From Mesocentrotus franciscanus (Eukaryota; Echinodermata; Echinoidea; Camarodonta; Strongylocentrotidae): a stretch of 64,000 nucleotides of DNA. The notes under the pieces were generated by a model. It did no database searches, was not told where the DNA came from, and saw only the letters and a list, made by a program, of their open reading frames with translations. The position numbers were made by a program, and so were the translations under genes. The stretch covers positions 26,862,277-26,926,276 of the forward strand of contig CP137667.1 of the NCBI GenBank assembly GCA_037976565.1. The letters are read 5' to 3'. This document shows positions 24,883 through 38,071 of this stretch, piece by piece (the first letter of the stretch is position 1; every line of letters begins with the position of its first letter).

Positions 24883-26221
24883 CTACATGTATACATACAA
24901 ACAGTGATTCATACAAGTACATTTAAAACTAGACTACATGTTTTAAGTGAAAGACTGCACATATAACTGGGTGCTATATTATACATGTATTTGTATGGCT
25001 ATGCTCAGGTGGCAATTGATCTGGGCTATATTTATTTAAATATATAACATTTGGATAAGGGCTGCAAATAGATTTGAGCTTAGGCTTAGTGATTGGTATA
25101 CTTTTTTGATGCAGGGTTAAATTTAGATTTGTCTAGTGCAGGATAGTCAGCACAGAAGAAAGGTTGACAGAGCATGTGTCGAACAACAGGAGGAGTGACA
25201 ATTACAGCCGTAGGGCATTTGATTACCACATACTACATAGTTATGCATTCAAGGAATACATCCTACCAGGAATTTACTTACTACACCTACATGTAGGTCG
25301 AGTGTAGGAAATGTAGATTAATGTTTTGCCAAACAACATTAGTAATACGTACAGCAGGGTTTCAAACCATAGACCTTATGGTTTACTGTCTAGAGACTTA
25401 TCCACTTGACCACTAAGGCCTCTACATTAACAGGTTGAAGTCCATCATTTTAGAATGTAAATTATTCACATGACTGCTTTTATTATGTAGAGCAGCATTT
25501 GTGTTTGGAGAATCAATTAAAAATGAAAGAACAATCGCCTTGTCCATTATTTACACATCAGTGATATTGCATAAATGCGAAAGAAAGTATGCATTATGCA
25601 TGTATATGCATTTACAGTGTGTACATGTAGCTGCATGTGCTCAAAAGTACACTGTAATCTAGATCTCCATCCTTGTTTAGTAAGTGTCGACTCTCAAGTG
25701 TACTTTGATACTGCTTACAAACCTATTATGACATTTCAATACCTTATGGATTCCTTGAACTTTAAACTATACAAATTAAAAACAAAAATTAATTGTATCA
25801 ACTAGGATTTGGGGTACTTCAGTAATCTTTTATAATGTAATTTCATTATTGCATAAGTAACCACCCAATATTCCCCATCCACAAAATTGGGGTTATTAAA
25901 CTCCACTTAGTCTTTATCAAAAACTTAAATAACTTTTTTGAGGCCCACCTTTAATAGTAAAGTTATTTTGCTGAACATCATATTTTCAACTCCAGCTATA
26001 TGAATTCTGTATCATACACTGAACATGAAAGACTCTCTTTATAAAACTGTTCTTTTGTCTGCTAAGACTATTAGATCTTTTCATATCAAGCATTATACAC
26101 ATACAAAAATGTTGACGCCGGGTAGCTCAAATATCAGATATCCATAAACATATATCTACATTGCTATTAAGTGCATGAATTCATCATGGCATGCATAAAG
26201 AATACAAACACATATACATAC

Positions 26222-26389
26222 CTGTAAGGTTGACGCTTTTTCGTTCAATGTAGAGTAGAACTCCTCCTGGAAATCTTTTCCACTTAGTTTCAGGTCAGTC
26301 AGGCTTGGCATGGAACACACAGCTTCTATTAGGTGATGTAAAGAGGCTGATGTGGGACACCTTACATCTTGTAGCATGACACTTTTGAC
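26222..26389 (-). CDS. NLR LRR exon, type A (168 nt, intact)
   Basis: Phase 0-0, 56 codons, with motifs MLQDVRCPTSASLHHLIEA and LTDLKLSGKDFQEEF. Identical in protein to the exons at 23376-23209 and 20362-20195, which marks very recent duplication of the unit. Confidence 0.88.
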
Positions 26390-27730
26390 CTACATGTATA
26401 CATACAAACAGTGATTCATACAAGTACATTTAATACTAGACTACATGTTTTAAGTGAAAGACTGCACATATAACTGGGTGCTATATTATACATGTATTTG
26501 TATGGCTATGCTCAGGTGGCAATTGATCTGGGCTATATTTATTTAAATATATAACATTTGGATAAGGGCTGCAAATAGATTTGAGCTTAGGCTTAGTGAT
26601 TGGTATACTTTTTTGATGCAGGGTTAAATTTAGATTTGTCTAGTGCAGGATAGTCAGCACAGAAGAAAGGTTGACAGAGCATGTGTCGAACAACAGGAGG
26701 AGTGACAATTACAGCCGTAGGGCATTTGATTACCACATACTACATAGTTATGCATTCAAGGAATACATCCTACCAGGAATTTACTTACTACACCTACATG
26801 TAGGTCGAGTGTAGGAAATGTAGATTAATGTTTTGCCAAACAACATTAGTAATACGTACAGCAGGGTTTCAAACCATAGACCTTATGGTTTACTGTCTAG
26901 AGACTTATCCACTTGACCACTAAGGCCTCTACATTAACAGGTTGAAGTCCATCATTTTAGAATGTAAATTATTCACATGACTGCTTTTATTATGTAGAGC
27001 AGCATTTGTGTTTGGAGAATCAATTAAATAATGAAAGAACAATCGCCTTGTCCATTATTTACACATCAGTGATATTGCATAAATGCGAAAGAAAGTATGC
27101 ATTATGCATGTATATGCATTTACAGTGTGTACATGTAGCTGCATGTGCTCAAAAGTACACTGTAATCTAGATCTCCATCCTTGTTTAGTAAGTGTCGACT
27201 CTCAAGTGTACTTTGATACTGCTTACAAACCTATTATGACATTTCAATACCTTATGGATTGCTTGAACTTTAAACTATACAAATTAAAAACAAAAATTAA
27301 TTGTATCAACTAGGATTTGGGGTACTTCAGTAATCTTTTATAATGTAATTTCATTATTGCATAAGTAACCACCCAATATTCCCCATCCACAAAATTGGGG
27401 TTATTAAACTCCACTTAGTCTTTATCAAAAACTTAAATAACTTTTCTGAGGCCCACCTTTAATAGTAAAGTTATTTTGCTGAACATCATATTTTCAACTC
27501 CAGCTATATAAATTCTGTATCATACACTGAACAGGAAAGACTCTCTTTATAATACTGTTCTTTTGTCTGCTAAGACTATTAGATCTTTTCATATCAAGCA
27601 TTATACACATACAAAAAATGTTGACGCCGGGTAGCTCAAACATCAGAAATCCATAAACACATATCTACATTGCTATGAAGTGCATGAATTAATCATGGCA
27701 GGCTTAAAGAATACAAACACACATACATAC

Positions 27731-27898
27731 CTGTAAGGTTAACGCCTTTGCATTCAGTGTAGAGTAGAACTCCTCCTGGAAATCCTTTCCAATTAGTGTC
27801 AGGTCAGTCAGGCTTGGCATGGAACACACAGCTTCTATTAGGTGATGTGTAGAGGCTGATGTTGGACACCTAACATCTAGTAGCATGGCATTTTCGAC
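27731..27898 (-). CDS. NLR LRR exon (168 nt, intact)
   Basis: The exon has a TGTAG acceptor and a CTTACAG/GTATGT donor, phase 0-0, and 56 codons reading AMLLDVRCPTSAS then LTLIGKDFQEEFYSTLNAKAL. Its 5' half resembles the broken exons at 24.8 and 21.8 kb (LLDVRCPTSASTHH), but it has the extra base they lack, so it keeps frame. Confidence 0.88.
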
Positions 27899-29244
27899 CT
27901 ACATGTATACATACAAACAGTGATTCATACAAGTACATTTAAAACAAGACTACATGTTTTAAGTGAAAGACTGCACATATAACTGGGTGCCCTATTATAC
28001 ATGTATTTGTATGGCTATGCTCAGGTGACAATTGATCTGGGCTATATTTATTTGAATATATAACATTTGGATAAGGGCTGCAAATAGATTTGAGCTTAGT
28101 TTTAATGATTATATATACTTTTTGATGCAGGGTTAAATTTAGATTTGTTTAGTGCAGGATAGTAAGCACAGAAGAAAGGTTGACAGAGCATGTGTCGAAC
28201 AACAGGAGGAGTGACAATTACAGCCGTAGGGCATTTGATTACCACATACTACATAGTTATGCATTCAAGGAATACATCCTATTAGGAATCCACTTACTAC
28301 ACCTACATGTAAGTCGAGTGTAGGAAATGTAGATTAATGTCTTGCCAAACAACCTTAGTAATACGTACAGCAGGGTTTCAAACCGTATACCTCATGGTTC
28401 ACTGTCTAGAGACTTATCCACTTGACCACTAAGGCCTCTAAATTAAACAGGTCCGTTGAAGTCCATCATTTTAAAATGTAAATTATTCACATGACTGGTT
28501 TCATTATATAGAGCAGCACTTGTGTTTGGAGAATCAATTAAAAAATGAAAGAACAATCGCCTTGTCCATTATTTACACATCAGTGATATTGCATAATTGC
28601 GAAAGAAAGTATGCATTATGCATGTATATACATGTACAGTGTGTACATGTAGCTGCATGTGTTCAAAAGTACACTGTAATCTAGATCTCCATCCTTGTTT
28701 AGTAAGTGTCGACTCTCAAGTGTACTTTGCTACTGCTTACAAACCTATTATGACATTTCAGTACCTTATGGATTGCTTGAACTTTAAACTATACAAATTA
28801 AAAACAAAAATTAATTGCATCAACTAGGATTTGGGGTACTTCAGTAATCTTTTTATAATGTAATTTCATTATTGCATAAGTAACCACCCAATATTCCCCA
28901 TCCACAAAATTGGGGTTATTAAACTCCACTTAGTCTTTATCAAAAACTTAAATAACTTTTCTGAGGCCCACCTTTAATAGTAAAGTTATTTTGCTGAACA
29001 TCATATTTTCAACTCCAGCTATATAAATTCTGTATCATACACTGAACAGGAAAGACTCTCTTTATAATACTGTTCTTTTGTCTGCTAAGACTATTAGATC
29101 TTTTCATATCAAGCATTATACACATACAAAAATGTTGACGCCGGGTAGCTCAAACATCAGAAATCCATAAACACATATCTACATTGCTATGAAGTGCATG
29201 AATTAATCATGGCAGGCTTAAAGAATACAAACACACATACATAC

Positions 29245-29412
29245 CTGTAAGGTTAACGCCTTTGCATTCAGTGTAGAGTAGAACTCCTCCTGGAAATCCT
29301 TTCCAATTAGTGTCAGGTCAGTCAGGCTTGGCATGGAACACACAGCTTCTATTAGGTGATGTGTAGAGGCTGATGTTGGACACCTAACATCTAGTAGCAT
29401 GACATTTTCGAC
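29245..29412 (-). CDS. NLR LRR exon (168 nt, intact)
   Basis: The exon lies between a GCAG acceptor (the others have GTAG) and CTTACAG/GTATGT, phase 0 at both ends, with 56 codons. It encodes two LRRs of about 28 residues in the ribonuclease-inhibitor-like style (VMLLDVRCPTSAS, then MPSLTDLTLIGKDFQEEF). It is nearly identical to the exon at 27898-27731, with a single Ala/Val change near the start. Confidence 0.88.
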
Positions 29413-30084
29413 CTGCATGTATACATACAAACAGTGATTCATACAAGTACATTTAAAACTAGACTACATGTTTTAAGTGAAAGACTGCACATATAACTGG
29501 GTGCCCTATTATACATGTATTTGTATGGCTATGCTCAGGTGACAATTGATCTGGGCTATATTTATTTGAATATATAACATTTGGATAAGGGCTGCAAATA
29601 GATTTGAGCTTAGTTTTAATGATTATATATACTTTTTTGATGTAGGGTTAAATTTAGATTTGTTTAGTGCAGGATAGTAAGCACAGAAGAAAGCTTGACA
29701 GAGCATATGTCAGACAACAGGAGGAGTGACAATTACAGTTGTAGGGCATTTAATTACCACATACTACATAGTTATGCATTCAAGGAATACATCCTACCAG
29801 GAATCCACTTAATACACCTAAACGTAGGTCGAGTGTAGGAAATGTAGATTAATGTTTTGCCAAACAACATTAGTAATACGTACAGCAGGGTTTCAAACCA
29901 TATACCTCATGGTTCACTGTCTAGAGACTTATCCACTTGACCACTAAGGCCTCTACATTAAAGAGGTTGAAGTCCATCATTTTAGAATGTAAATTATTCA
30001 CATGACTGGTCTTATTATATAGAGCAGCATTTGTGTTTGGAGAATCAATTACAAAATGAAAGAACAATCGCCTTGTCCATTATT

Positions 30085-30500
30085 CAAAATCCGTCAAACA
30101 TTATTAAAGTTATGGAACGGAAACCAGATTCGCATATTTAATGACCTTTGACCTTTGACCTACATACTCCGAAATCGAACTTAGCCTGTATTTTTATACC
30201 ATGTACCTTCATATCAAATTTCATAAAAATCTGTCAAACATTACTAAAGTTATCGATTGGAAACCAGATGTGTATTTTTTCACATATTTAATGTGACCTT
30301 TGACCTTTGACCTACATACTCCGAAATCAAACTTAGCCTGTATTGTGATACAATGTACCTTCGTATCAAACTTCATTAAAATCCGTCAAACATTACTGAA
30401 GTTATCGATCGGAAACCAAAATTGTTACGAACGGAAGGAAGAACGGAAGCACGGAAGGACAGACAGCAGTGTTTCTATATCCCCTCCACGAGGGGATAAC
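30085..30500 (-). mobile_element. Helentron-like family C, 3'-truncated
   Basis: It holds repeats of the type 'gacctttgacctacatactccgaaatc' with 'aaatccgtcaaacattac', then GGACGG-rich sequence and the left-end hairpin TATCCCCTC...GAGGGGATA. The CTAG end is missing. It has replaced part of an NLR unit. Confidence 0.65.
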
Positions 30501-30654
30501 AAATATTTGTATAGACCTACTAGTGTTTAGAGTACTTCAGTAATCTGCTTATACAGAAACTGTATTACTACATAAATAGCAACAAAGTCCTCTCTTTCCC
30601 TAAATGCTTACTTAACAACTCCAGTCTCCGTCAAAAACCAAATTACCTTTTCGG

Positions 30655-32330
30655 TATATAATATATCATAATTTATCTCAAGATCGAAATAAATACTTTC
30701 AGAATAAAAGCAAATAGCGGAATGGAAAACAGTACCAAAGATGAAGAAAGAGAGAGAGAGAAAGAGACATACAGAGAGAGAATCAATCATTTTTCATGTC
30801 ATCTTTTCGTCTGTGACATTTTACTAAATAATTTTTTAATTATTCCTTTACCTTTCCATGACCGTTATATATTTTGAATGAATATTTCAGATAGGGTCAA
30901 ATTTGGTTTTAGGTTATATTTATAAACAGCTCTTTTTATTAAGGAGTACGTCGAAACGCGATCTCATTCAAAATCGCGGAACAGAAAACACTATGAGAGA
31001 TAGAAAACGAGAGAGAGAGAGAGAGAATGTATTGTTATTCATTATTATGCTATTTGTCTCTCCGATCAACCCTCAACTCACCCGCCCTGGATTACTTTTT
31101 AGTTTTCTTTTTTTCATCATGATTTACATTCAACAATTTTACTTTTTATAATTATTGTACAGTAATATTTTTCTCATTTCGAGGTTACTGATAATAGTTT
31201 ATCTCAAGATCGAAAGGAATACTTTCGGAATAAAATCCATTAGCGGAACGGAAAACAATACCAGAGATGAAGATGGAAAATGGCGCTGAGAAAGCGAGTA
31301 AAGAAAGAGAAATACACAGAGAGAAAAGGAGAGAGAAAAGGAGAGAGAAAGAGAAAGAGGGAGAGAGAAAAAAGATAGGGAGAGACAAAGAAAGAGACAT
31401 ATAGAGAGAGAAAAACAATCATTTCTTATGTCATATTTTCTTCTGTGACATTTTACTAAATCACATTTGTATTATTCTTTTATCTCTCCATGATTGTTAT
31501 ATATTTGAATGAATATTTCAGATAGGGTCAAATTCGGTACTACGTTACAATTATGATCAGCTATTTTTATTTCGGAGTACGTGGAAATGCAATCTCATTA
31601 AAAATATAGAGATGAAGATGGAAAACGACATTGAGAAAAAGAAAGAGAGAGAAAGTTGGGCGTATTGTTATTTATTATTACCGCTACATAGGCCTATGCT
31701 ATTTGTCTCTCCGATCAACCCCCACCCGCTCTGGATTCCTCTCTAGTAGTTTCCATTGTTTTATCATGATTTACATTCGAAAGTTTTACTCTTTATAATT
31801 ATTGTACAGTAATATTCTTCTTATTTCGATTATAATCAGGCGCTCGTACCGTGTTTTTGTTCTCCATGTCGAGGTTATGGTATAATCATTTATTTCAAGA
31901 TCGAAAGGAATACTCTCGGAATAAAAGCAAATAGCGGAACGGAAAACAGTACCAGAAGATGGAAAATGGCGCTGAGAAAGCGAGCAGGAGAGAGAGAGAG
32001 AAAGAGAGAGAAATACAGGGAGAGAAAAAGAGAGAGAAAGAGAGAGAGAGAAAAAACGCGAGAAAGAGACAGAGAGACAAAGAAAGAGACAATCAGAGAG
32101 AGAAACAATCATTACTTATGTCATCTTTTCGTCAGTGACATTTTACTAAATCACATTTGTATTATTCCTTTATCTTTCATTGATTGTTATATATTTGAAT
32201 TAATAGTTTAGATAGGGTCAAATTCGGTACTACGTTATAATTATGATCAGCTATTTTTATTTAGGAGTATGTGGAAACGAGATCTCATTAAAATTCGCGG
32301 AACAGAAATCACTATGAGAGATGAAGATCG
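30655..32330. repeat. Three tandem copies of a ~0.5-0.7-kb unit with GA-rich cores
   Basis: 'tcaagatcgaaa' recurs at about 30680, 31204 and 31894, and 'gatagggtcaaat' at 30890, 31525 and 32212. Each copy has (GA)n stretches that create false open frames of Arg/Glu or Ser/Leu. No gene or TIR recognised. Confidence 0.75.
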
Positions 32331-32748
32331 AAAATGACAACTGCAAATCAACAAGACCCCAAAAAAAAAAAACAGGGTTATTTGAACCCGATATACATGT
32401 AGTATACATGGATCATCAATGCTATATGTCAGCATCCCATTACTTTATTTCCGCTCTTCTATTGTCGGAGATTATAACCATTACAACGACCTTTACCCTC
32501 GGCCACGTCCATTGTTCCTCTTACGTAACTTAGCTGTATAGGTGGGCCAGATCTGCGCATGCGCTATGTTCCTGCTCGTCAAAGCCACTGGCCAGGCTTG
32601 AATGCACACGCATTGTACGGCCCCGCTGTACGCACGCACGGCAGTGAACTGGTCGAGTCTTTGATTTTTATTCTCATTTGTGAGGCGGCTATCGGGCTGA
32701 ATAAGGTCGGAAGGAACGGGTTAAAAGAGAAACACCAAATAAATAATA

Positions 32749-33505
32749 CTTTCTACAAATGTTTATTTGCTTATTATGTTATTTCCGTCACATTTAAGCA
32801 TAAAAATCAGAATAATATTCACATATTTTGAGGGCATGTTACCATGTACGTGTCTGATCTGGGAGTGTGAAGGACATTTTGTATGCTGACCTAGCAACTC
32901 TTCTGGAACAAAACAGGCGACAAATTTACATAAAATTGACCAGATATTTGTTACGAAAATGTATGATTAGGCCGATTAATTTCAGATTTTTGATAATTTA
33001 AGTCATAGTACCAGATAAATGGGGAACAGTGAAATCAAGAGAAGACCAAAATCAGTCTGGTTCGCGATTCACGGATAGCTCTACCGCCCGCCGGGCTGAC
33101 TATGGGTATATGGCAAGCCAGCTATCTTGCATGCGCTGCAGGCAGGTTATATAGTATCGTACATAAGCGTACATTGCCAAAATCTTCTAGTTCTACTTTT
33201 AGGTCAAGATCTCCGAATCTCCATTGTCGTTGCCGCTGTCCGAGGTACTTCCTTCTTCTATCTTCTCAAAACTCACATCAAGTATGTTTTCGTCTATATC
33301 AATATTTCCAGGGAATTTTGATGAAGGTAAACTACGTCGGCTATGAATGGGTACGGCACTCTATGCTGATTTGCACACACACTATATCGCACACCTCAGT
33401 CAATCAGTTCAGCTGAGCGGCCCATTGTTCATTCCGTGACGTCACTGAGAATTCAGCTGTATTACAATCGTTTTCAGGGGTCTTGAGTGGGTTGATTTTT
33501 TGTCA
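32749..33505. repeat. Second copy of the 0.0-1.3-kb segment
   Basis: It matches 1-68 and 445-1130, without the family C insertion. The acidic open frame seen in the first copy is present on the minus strand (about 33340-33110) but loses one base near 33206. Confidence 0.6.
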
Positions 33506-33509
33506 ATTT

Positions 33510-33905
33510 TAATCAACTTTTATCCGACAACATTGTCTTGGGGAATATACAGATGGTGCCTAGCAACAGCTGAGGCGTGTACGTAAGTGATCAAAATAAA
33601 TAATCGGTCATACCTACAAGAAGTCACTTTCACACATAAATACAAGACAGGGTATTAATATCGAGTAATTAAATACATTTTCGCCTTACGGAAAGAAGTC
33701 TGCAAGGACAGCGACTTCTGTAGGATAGATGGTAAGGTGTTCCAAAATTTTGGCCCAGAGTATTGAATTTCAAATTGAAATCTTCAGGTTCTATGTTTAG
33801 GGAGATGAATGTTGGCAGCACTTCTTGTATTATAAGTATGGGTTTCCGAGTTGCGTTGAAAATTGATAAGATCACTAAACTGTGATGGGAAGATGTTGTT
33901 CATGC
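33510..33905 (-). pseudogene. 3' fragment of a non-LTR retrotransposon reverse transcriptase
   Basis: The minus strand reads 'HTYNTRSAANIHLPKHRT', a stop, then 'YSGPKFWNTLPSILQKS', the C-terminal signature (YNTR, GPK.WN.LP) of reverse transcriptases in many non-LTR elements. It is broken by stops and is a short 5'-truncated relic. Confidence 0.65.
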
Positions 33906-34136
33906 TGTACATGAAAGACCCTCTTTATAATACTGTTCCTTTGTCTGCTAAGACTATTACAAAGTTTCATATAAAATATTGTATGAAATTATAATTTTCA
34001 TATAAAACATTAAACACGTTGAACAAAAATATTAACCGTTGCTAAAATATCATAACTCCTTAAAACTCATCTCCACTGCTACATGTGTACTTGAATTTAT
34101 CATGGCATGGATATAGAGTAGAAACACACAGCATAC

Positions 34137-34201
34137 CTTTAAGGTTGACGCCTTTGCATTCAGTGCAGAGTAGAACTCCTCTTGGAAATCCTGACCACAT
34201 A
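34137..34201 (-). pseudogene. Split LRR exon, 3' part (65 nt)
   Basis: This is the 3' remainder of the LRR exon whose 5' part is at 39157-39055. It carries 'QDFQEEFYS' and ends at TTAAAG/GTATGC, a usable donor. The frame continues that of the 5' part, with no extra or missing base. Confidence 0.85.
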
Positions 34202-37200
34202 TTATTAGGTGATACGTACGTAGTTATACGTATCACCTTTTGATTTCGTCAAGATTTGTCTTTATTAGGTGGTCTGTCGTCATCGACAGATCACCTATTA
34301 ATTTCGTCAGAATTTTCTTTCTTTATTTATTATTTATTTTTATTTATTTTCCCCCCTTTTTTGTTCAGAGGATAACTCAAGATCAGTTTAGTCAATTTCT
34401 TTCAATTTTGGCACAGTCATAGGTCATTGTCATGAGACGTGACAGGAACATTTTCAAGGTCATCAAGTCTTCATGACGTCATCCAGGCGCCATTTTGTGT
34501 TTCTTTTGGTACTTTCAACTCACGATCATATCTTCATAACGGAAAGTCATTTTTCATTCATATTTATCATGATTAAGGTCAATATCCGTCCGGTCAATTT
34601 CAGGTCAAAAACGCGCATGCGTCGTCCGCGCGTAGCGCGCAAAAATTTCAAAATGCTCAAAATCGTCTCAAATTCATTTTGAATACGTTTCAGGCCATTT
34701 TAAGCATTTTGCAAAAAACGCGCACGCGCATGTGCGCTCGCGCGTTTTGGCATTTTGCAACATAGAATCGCCAAATTTTCTCTGTCATCATATTTGGCAT
34801 ATTTTTCCAAGCATTTTGATACCTTGTTCATCTTTTTCTGACCAGTAATAAAGCAATGAGCGTCCGTCAAAATTGATAGCACCGCGACGCGCTATCTGTA
34901 TCCACAATACATGGGCAAAAACATGCCTATACAAAATTCATTGTAACTCTTCAGAATGGATAGGAACTCCCAATTTTTTTCATATTTGGATAGATTATGA
35001 GTCGGAGATATGATTTCATGTCTCATTTGACCCTCAATTAACTCATGACGTCATCATAATGGCCTCCGAACTCAAAATTTCAATTTGCATATTATGACGT
35101 CAGCATATTTTTGGAAAATTGATTGTATCTCTGTAAATATTGATCGATTTTCTTCCAAATTTTGATATGTTCTAGCTGAGACAATTCTCTACAAATGCAG
35201 TCATCACGATTTTTCATTTTGACAAAGGCATCATGGCGTATTTTTGCGATTAAAGGAGGCATGTCAATTTTTCACATTTTGCGTGTATTCTCTATGGGAC
35301 ATGACTTTTTCTCAAAACTGGATTCTACATTCCGTCTTTCGCGAGCAATATCTCCGTCGTTTTAGTTTTGTTTTTGCTGAGCTTTGAGTATGTTGTAGCT
35401 GAGACAATAAGCTATTACAAGTGTGCCCTTTATTTTTCGATCAGATGCCGGGATCATGCTCATATTTCACTTGCAAAGTGGGATTTGAGAATTCCATTTT
35501 CCGTTCACGTGTAATCTATGGGAAATGTTTTGGGAAATGTTTTTGTATATCGGTAACGCACTTGTTCATTTTTATTTTCCCACCACTTTATTGTGAGCGT
35601 GATTGCTCGATTGCTCCATCAATTTTCATCAAATTTTTGTCAGTCATCAGGCTTATCAAATTCAAGTGCCACCATTTTTTCAAGGTCATCAGGTCATCGT
35701 GACGTCATCCAGGCGCCATTTTGTGAAATCACATTATCAATCATATCTTCATGATGCGTCATCAAAGGTTATTTATATTCATATCACATATATATTAGGT
35801 CAAGGGTCAACAAGTCATGTCATCAAAGGTCACAAAGGTCATGACGCGCGCGCGCGTCAATATTTTAAAATGCTCAAAATCACTTAACTATTAAACGAGA
35901 GTACGAATCAGGTCATTTTAAGCATTTCAAAATTTCCGTCCGTGCGTCCGCGCGCGTTATGCGCGCGCAGCACGTTCACATCGTAAACACGCCGTTTTTG
36001 CATGGTTTGTATTTCTGACACTATTTTTGACAATTTCCAACTATTTCCAGTCATTCTCGACCTTCTATAATGCCACACGCGTGCGTCAATGGGCAATATA
36101 ATGTAAAAAGTGGTAAAAACATGTCTATATAAAATCCGCCATAGCTCGTCAGAATGCCTGAAATCCTCTCCATTTTTTCATATTTGGATAGAGTATGAAT
36201 TGGAGATATGATTTCATGTCTCATTTTGCCAGTACATATATCGTGACGTCATCATAAAGGCCTTGGAACTCAAAATACGAATTTGCATATTATGACGTCC
36301 AGCATATTTATGGAAAATTGATTGTATCTCTGTAAATATTAATTGTTTTTCTTCCAAATTTAGATATGTTGTAGCTAAGACAATTCCCTACAAGATAAGT
36401 TATCCTCACTTTTCGTTTTGATGACGTCATCAAAGTGAAAATTTCAATTAAAGGCGACATGTCAGAATTTTCTTAACGCGTGTTATGTCTACGAAAGTCG
36501 AATTTCGTTCACATCATGAATCTACATAACATTAATCTTTGAGCACTATCTAGCTTATTTAAGCTCTTTTTTCTTCCAAATTTTGATATGTTGTAGCTAA
36601 GACAATTTTCTACAAGATCAGTTATTCAGATTACATAACAGACCACCTAATTCGTCCTCATGACGAATTACATTTCTAGTTATTATTATTATTATTATTT
36701 ATTATTATTATTCTTCCTCAAATTTGTTCGCAGGATATCTCAAGAATGAATAAAGCCATTATCATGAAACTTTCCATGATGATAGATATTAGTCTAACTT
36801 AGAACTGTGTGACTTTTCAGAGACTCAAAATCATCGTGACGTCATCAAGGCGCCATTTTGTGAAAAACCAACTTATGATCATATCTTCATAACAGAATGT
36901 CATTTCTCATTCATATTAATCATGATCAAGGTCAATATCTGTCCGGTCAATTTCATGTCAATAAACGCGCAGTGCGCGCGCAAAATTTTTAATTACTCCA
37001 AATCATCTAAAATTTATTTTGCATACGTTTCAGGCCATTTCGAGCATTTTTCAAAAAATCACGCACACGCGCATGCGCGCGTTTCGTTTTGCCGACGCAA
37101 CATAGAATCGCCATTTTTTTCTTTCATGATATCTCCCATACTTTTTCAAACAATTTGATACCATTTTTATCTCTTTATGACTATTAATAACGGAATGAGC

Positions 37201-38071
37201 GTCCGTTGAAGATAAATGTCCGTGCGCGAACTCTTGTAATACATAGGATATATGGGCAAAAACATGCCTATAAAATTCCATTATAGCTCTTTGGGATGAA
37301 TAAGGACTGCCAATTTTTTTCATATTTGGATAGAGGATGAGTCGGAGATATGATTTCATGTCTCATTTGGCCATTAAGTACATCGTGACGTCATCATAAT
37401 GGCCTTGGAACTCAAAAACGAATTTGCATATTATGACGTCAGCATATTTATTGGAAATTGATTGCATCTCTGTAAATATTGATCAATTTTCTTCTCAAAT
37501 CTGATATGTTGTAGCCAAGACAATCTTCTACAAGATCAGTACACATCATTTTCCATTTTGATGACGTCATCATAGTAAAAAATTCAATTAAAGGCCACAT
37601 GTCAGAATTTTCTTAATTTGCGTGTTATGCCTATGTAAGGTGAATTTCGTTCACATCTTGAATCTACATGACATTAATCTTTGAGCACTATCTAGCTTAT
37701 TTGTACTCTATTTTCTCCCACTTTTTGGTATGTTATAGCTGAGACTATAGGCTATAAAAAAATGTGCTTTCGGTTTTTATCAGATGTTGAGATCATGTCG
37801 AAATTTTCAGTTGCAAAATGTAATTGCGACCATGCCAAGGCCGTTTGTCAGCTTTGCATGTAAAGTCTATGAGAAATATTTTGGTCTATTGGTTAAAGCA
37901 CTAGATATATCCATAATGATCAAGGCTACACAGATGAAATGTCATATGGATAGACCATAGTCGGAAGAGCATTTTATAAGATAATGTAAAATCGTGAAAA
38001 TGCATGCTTCATTATGTAAAACATTAGCATACGTATCACCTAATTCGTCTAAGTGACGAATTCAAGTCTAG
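34202..38071 (+). mobile_element. Helentron-like family D (outer element)
   Basis: Left end AGGTGATACGT (34207) forms a hairpin with ATACGTATCACCT. The right end has ACGTATCACC, a hairpin AATTCGTC/GACGAATT and CTAG at 38071. It sits in the (TTA)n tail of the retrotransposon that follows. Its interior is split by a family A element, and its own body resumes at 36680. A partial tRNA-like module (GGTCTATTGGTTAAAGCAC) is at about 37880. Confidence 0.8.
34267..36679 (+). mobile_element. Helentron-like family A (inner element)
   Basis: It starts at AGGTGGTCTGTCG hairpin and ends CTAG at 36679, inserted in the TTATT stretch of the family D left end. The tRNA-like module present in other copies is replaced by unrelated sequence around 35515-35590, where a second body segment begins. 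Confidence 0.8.

Larger units (their letters stand above)
14712..30084 (-). repeat. Tandem array of ~1.5-kb LRR-exon units
   Basis: Each unit holds one LRR exon plus flanking intron with fixed landmarks, such as 'tgcattatgcatgtatat', 'caaaattggggttattaaac' and 'actgggtgct'. Exon donors lie at 15475, 16978, 20195, 21704, 23209, 24717, 26222, 27731 and 29245. In the young part the steps are 1,505-1,514 bp. From 20.2 to 27.7 kb units alternate A (intact) and B (frameshifted) as a ~3,013-bp dimer repeated with almost no differences. Diverged units also lie at 1.3-7.7, 33.9-34.2 and 39.1-43.4 kb. Since introns are duplicated with exons, unequal crossing-over is the likely engine. Confidence 0.93.

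Noticed and set aside
19474..28827. A repeated ~76-codon plus-strand frame in every unit
   Set aside because: It recurs because the intron is copied with the unit. It has no domain, lies antisense to the NLR intron, and its start and length vary freely in older units.
31185..32211. Arg/Glu and Ser/Leu open frames
   Set aside because: Products of (GA)n microsatellites on both strands.
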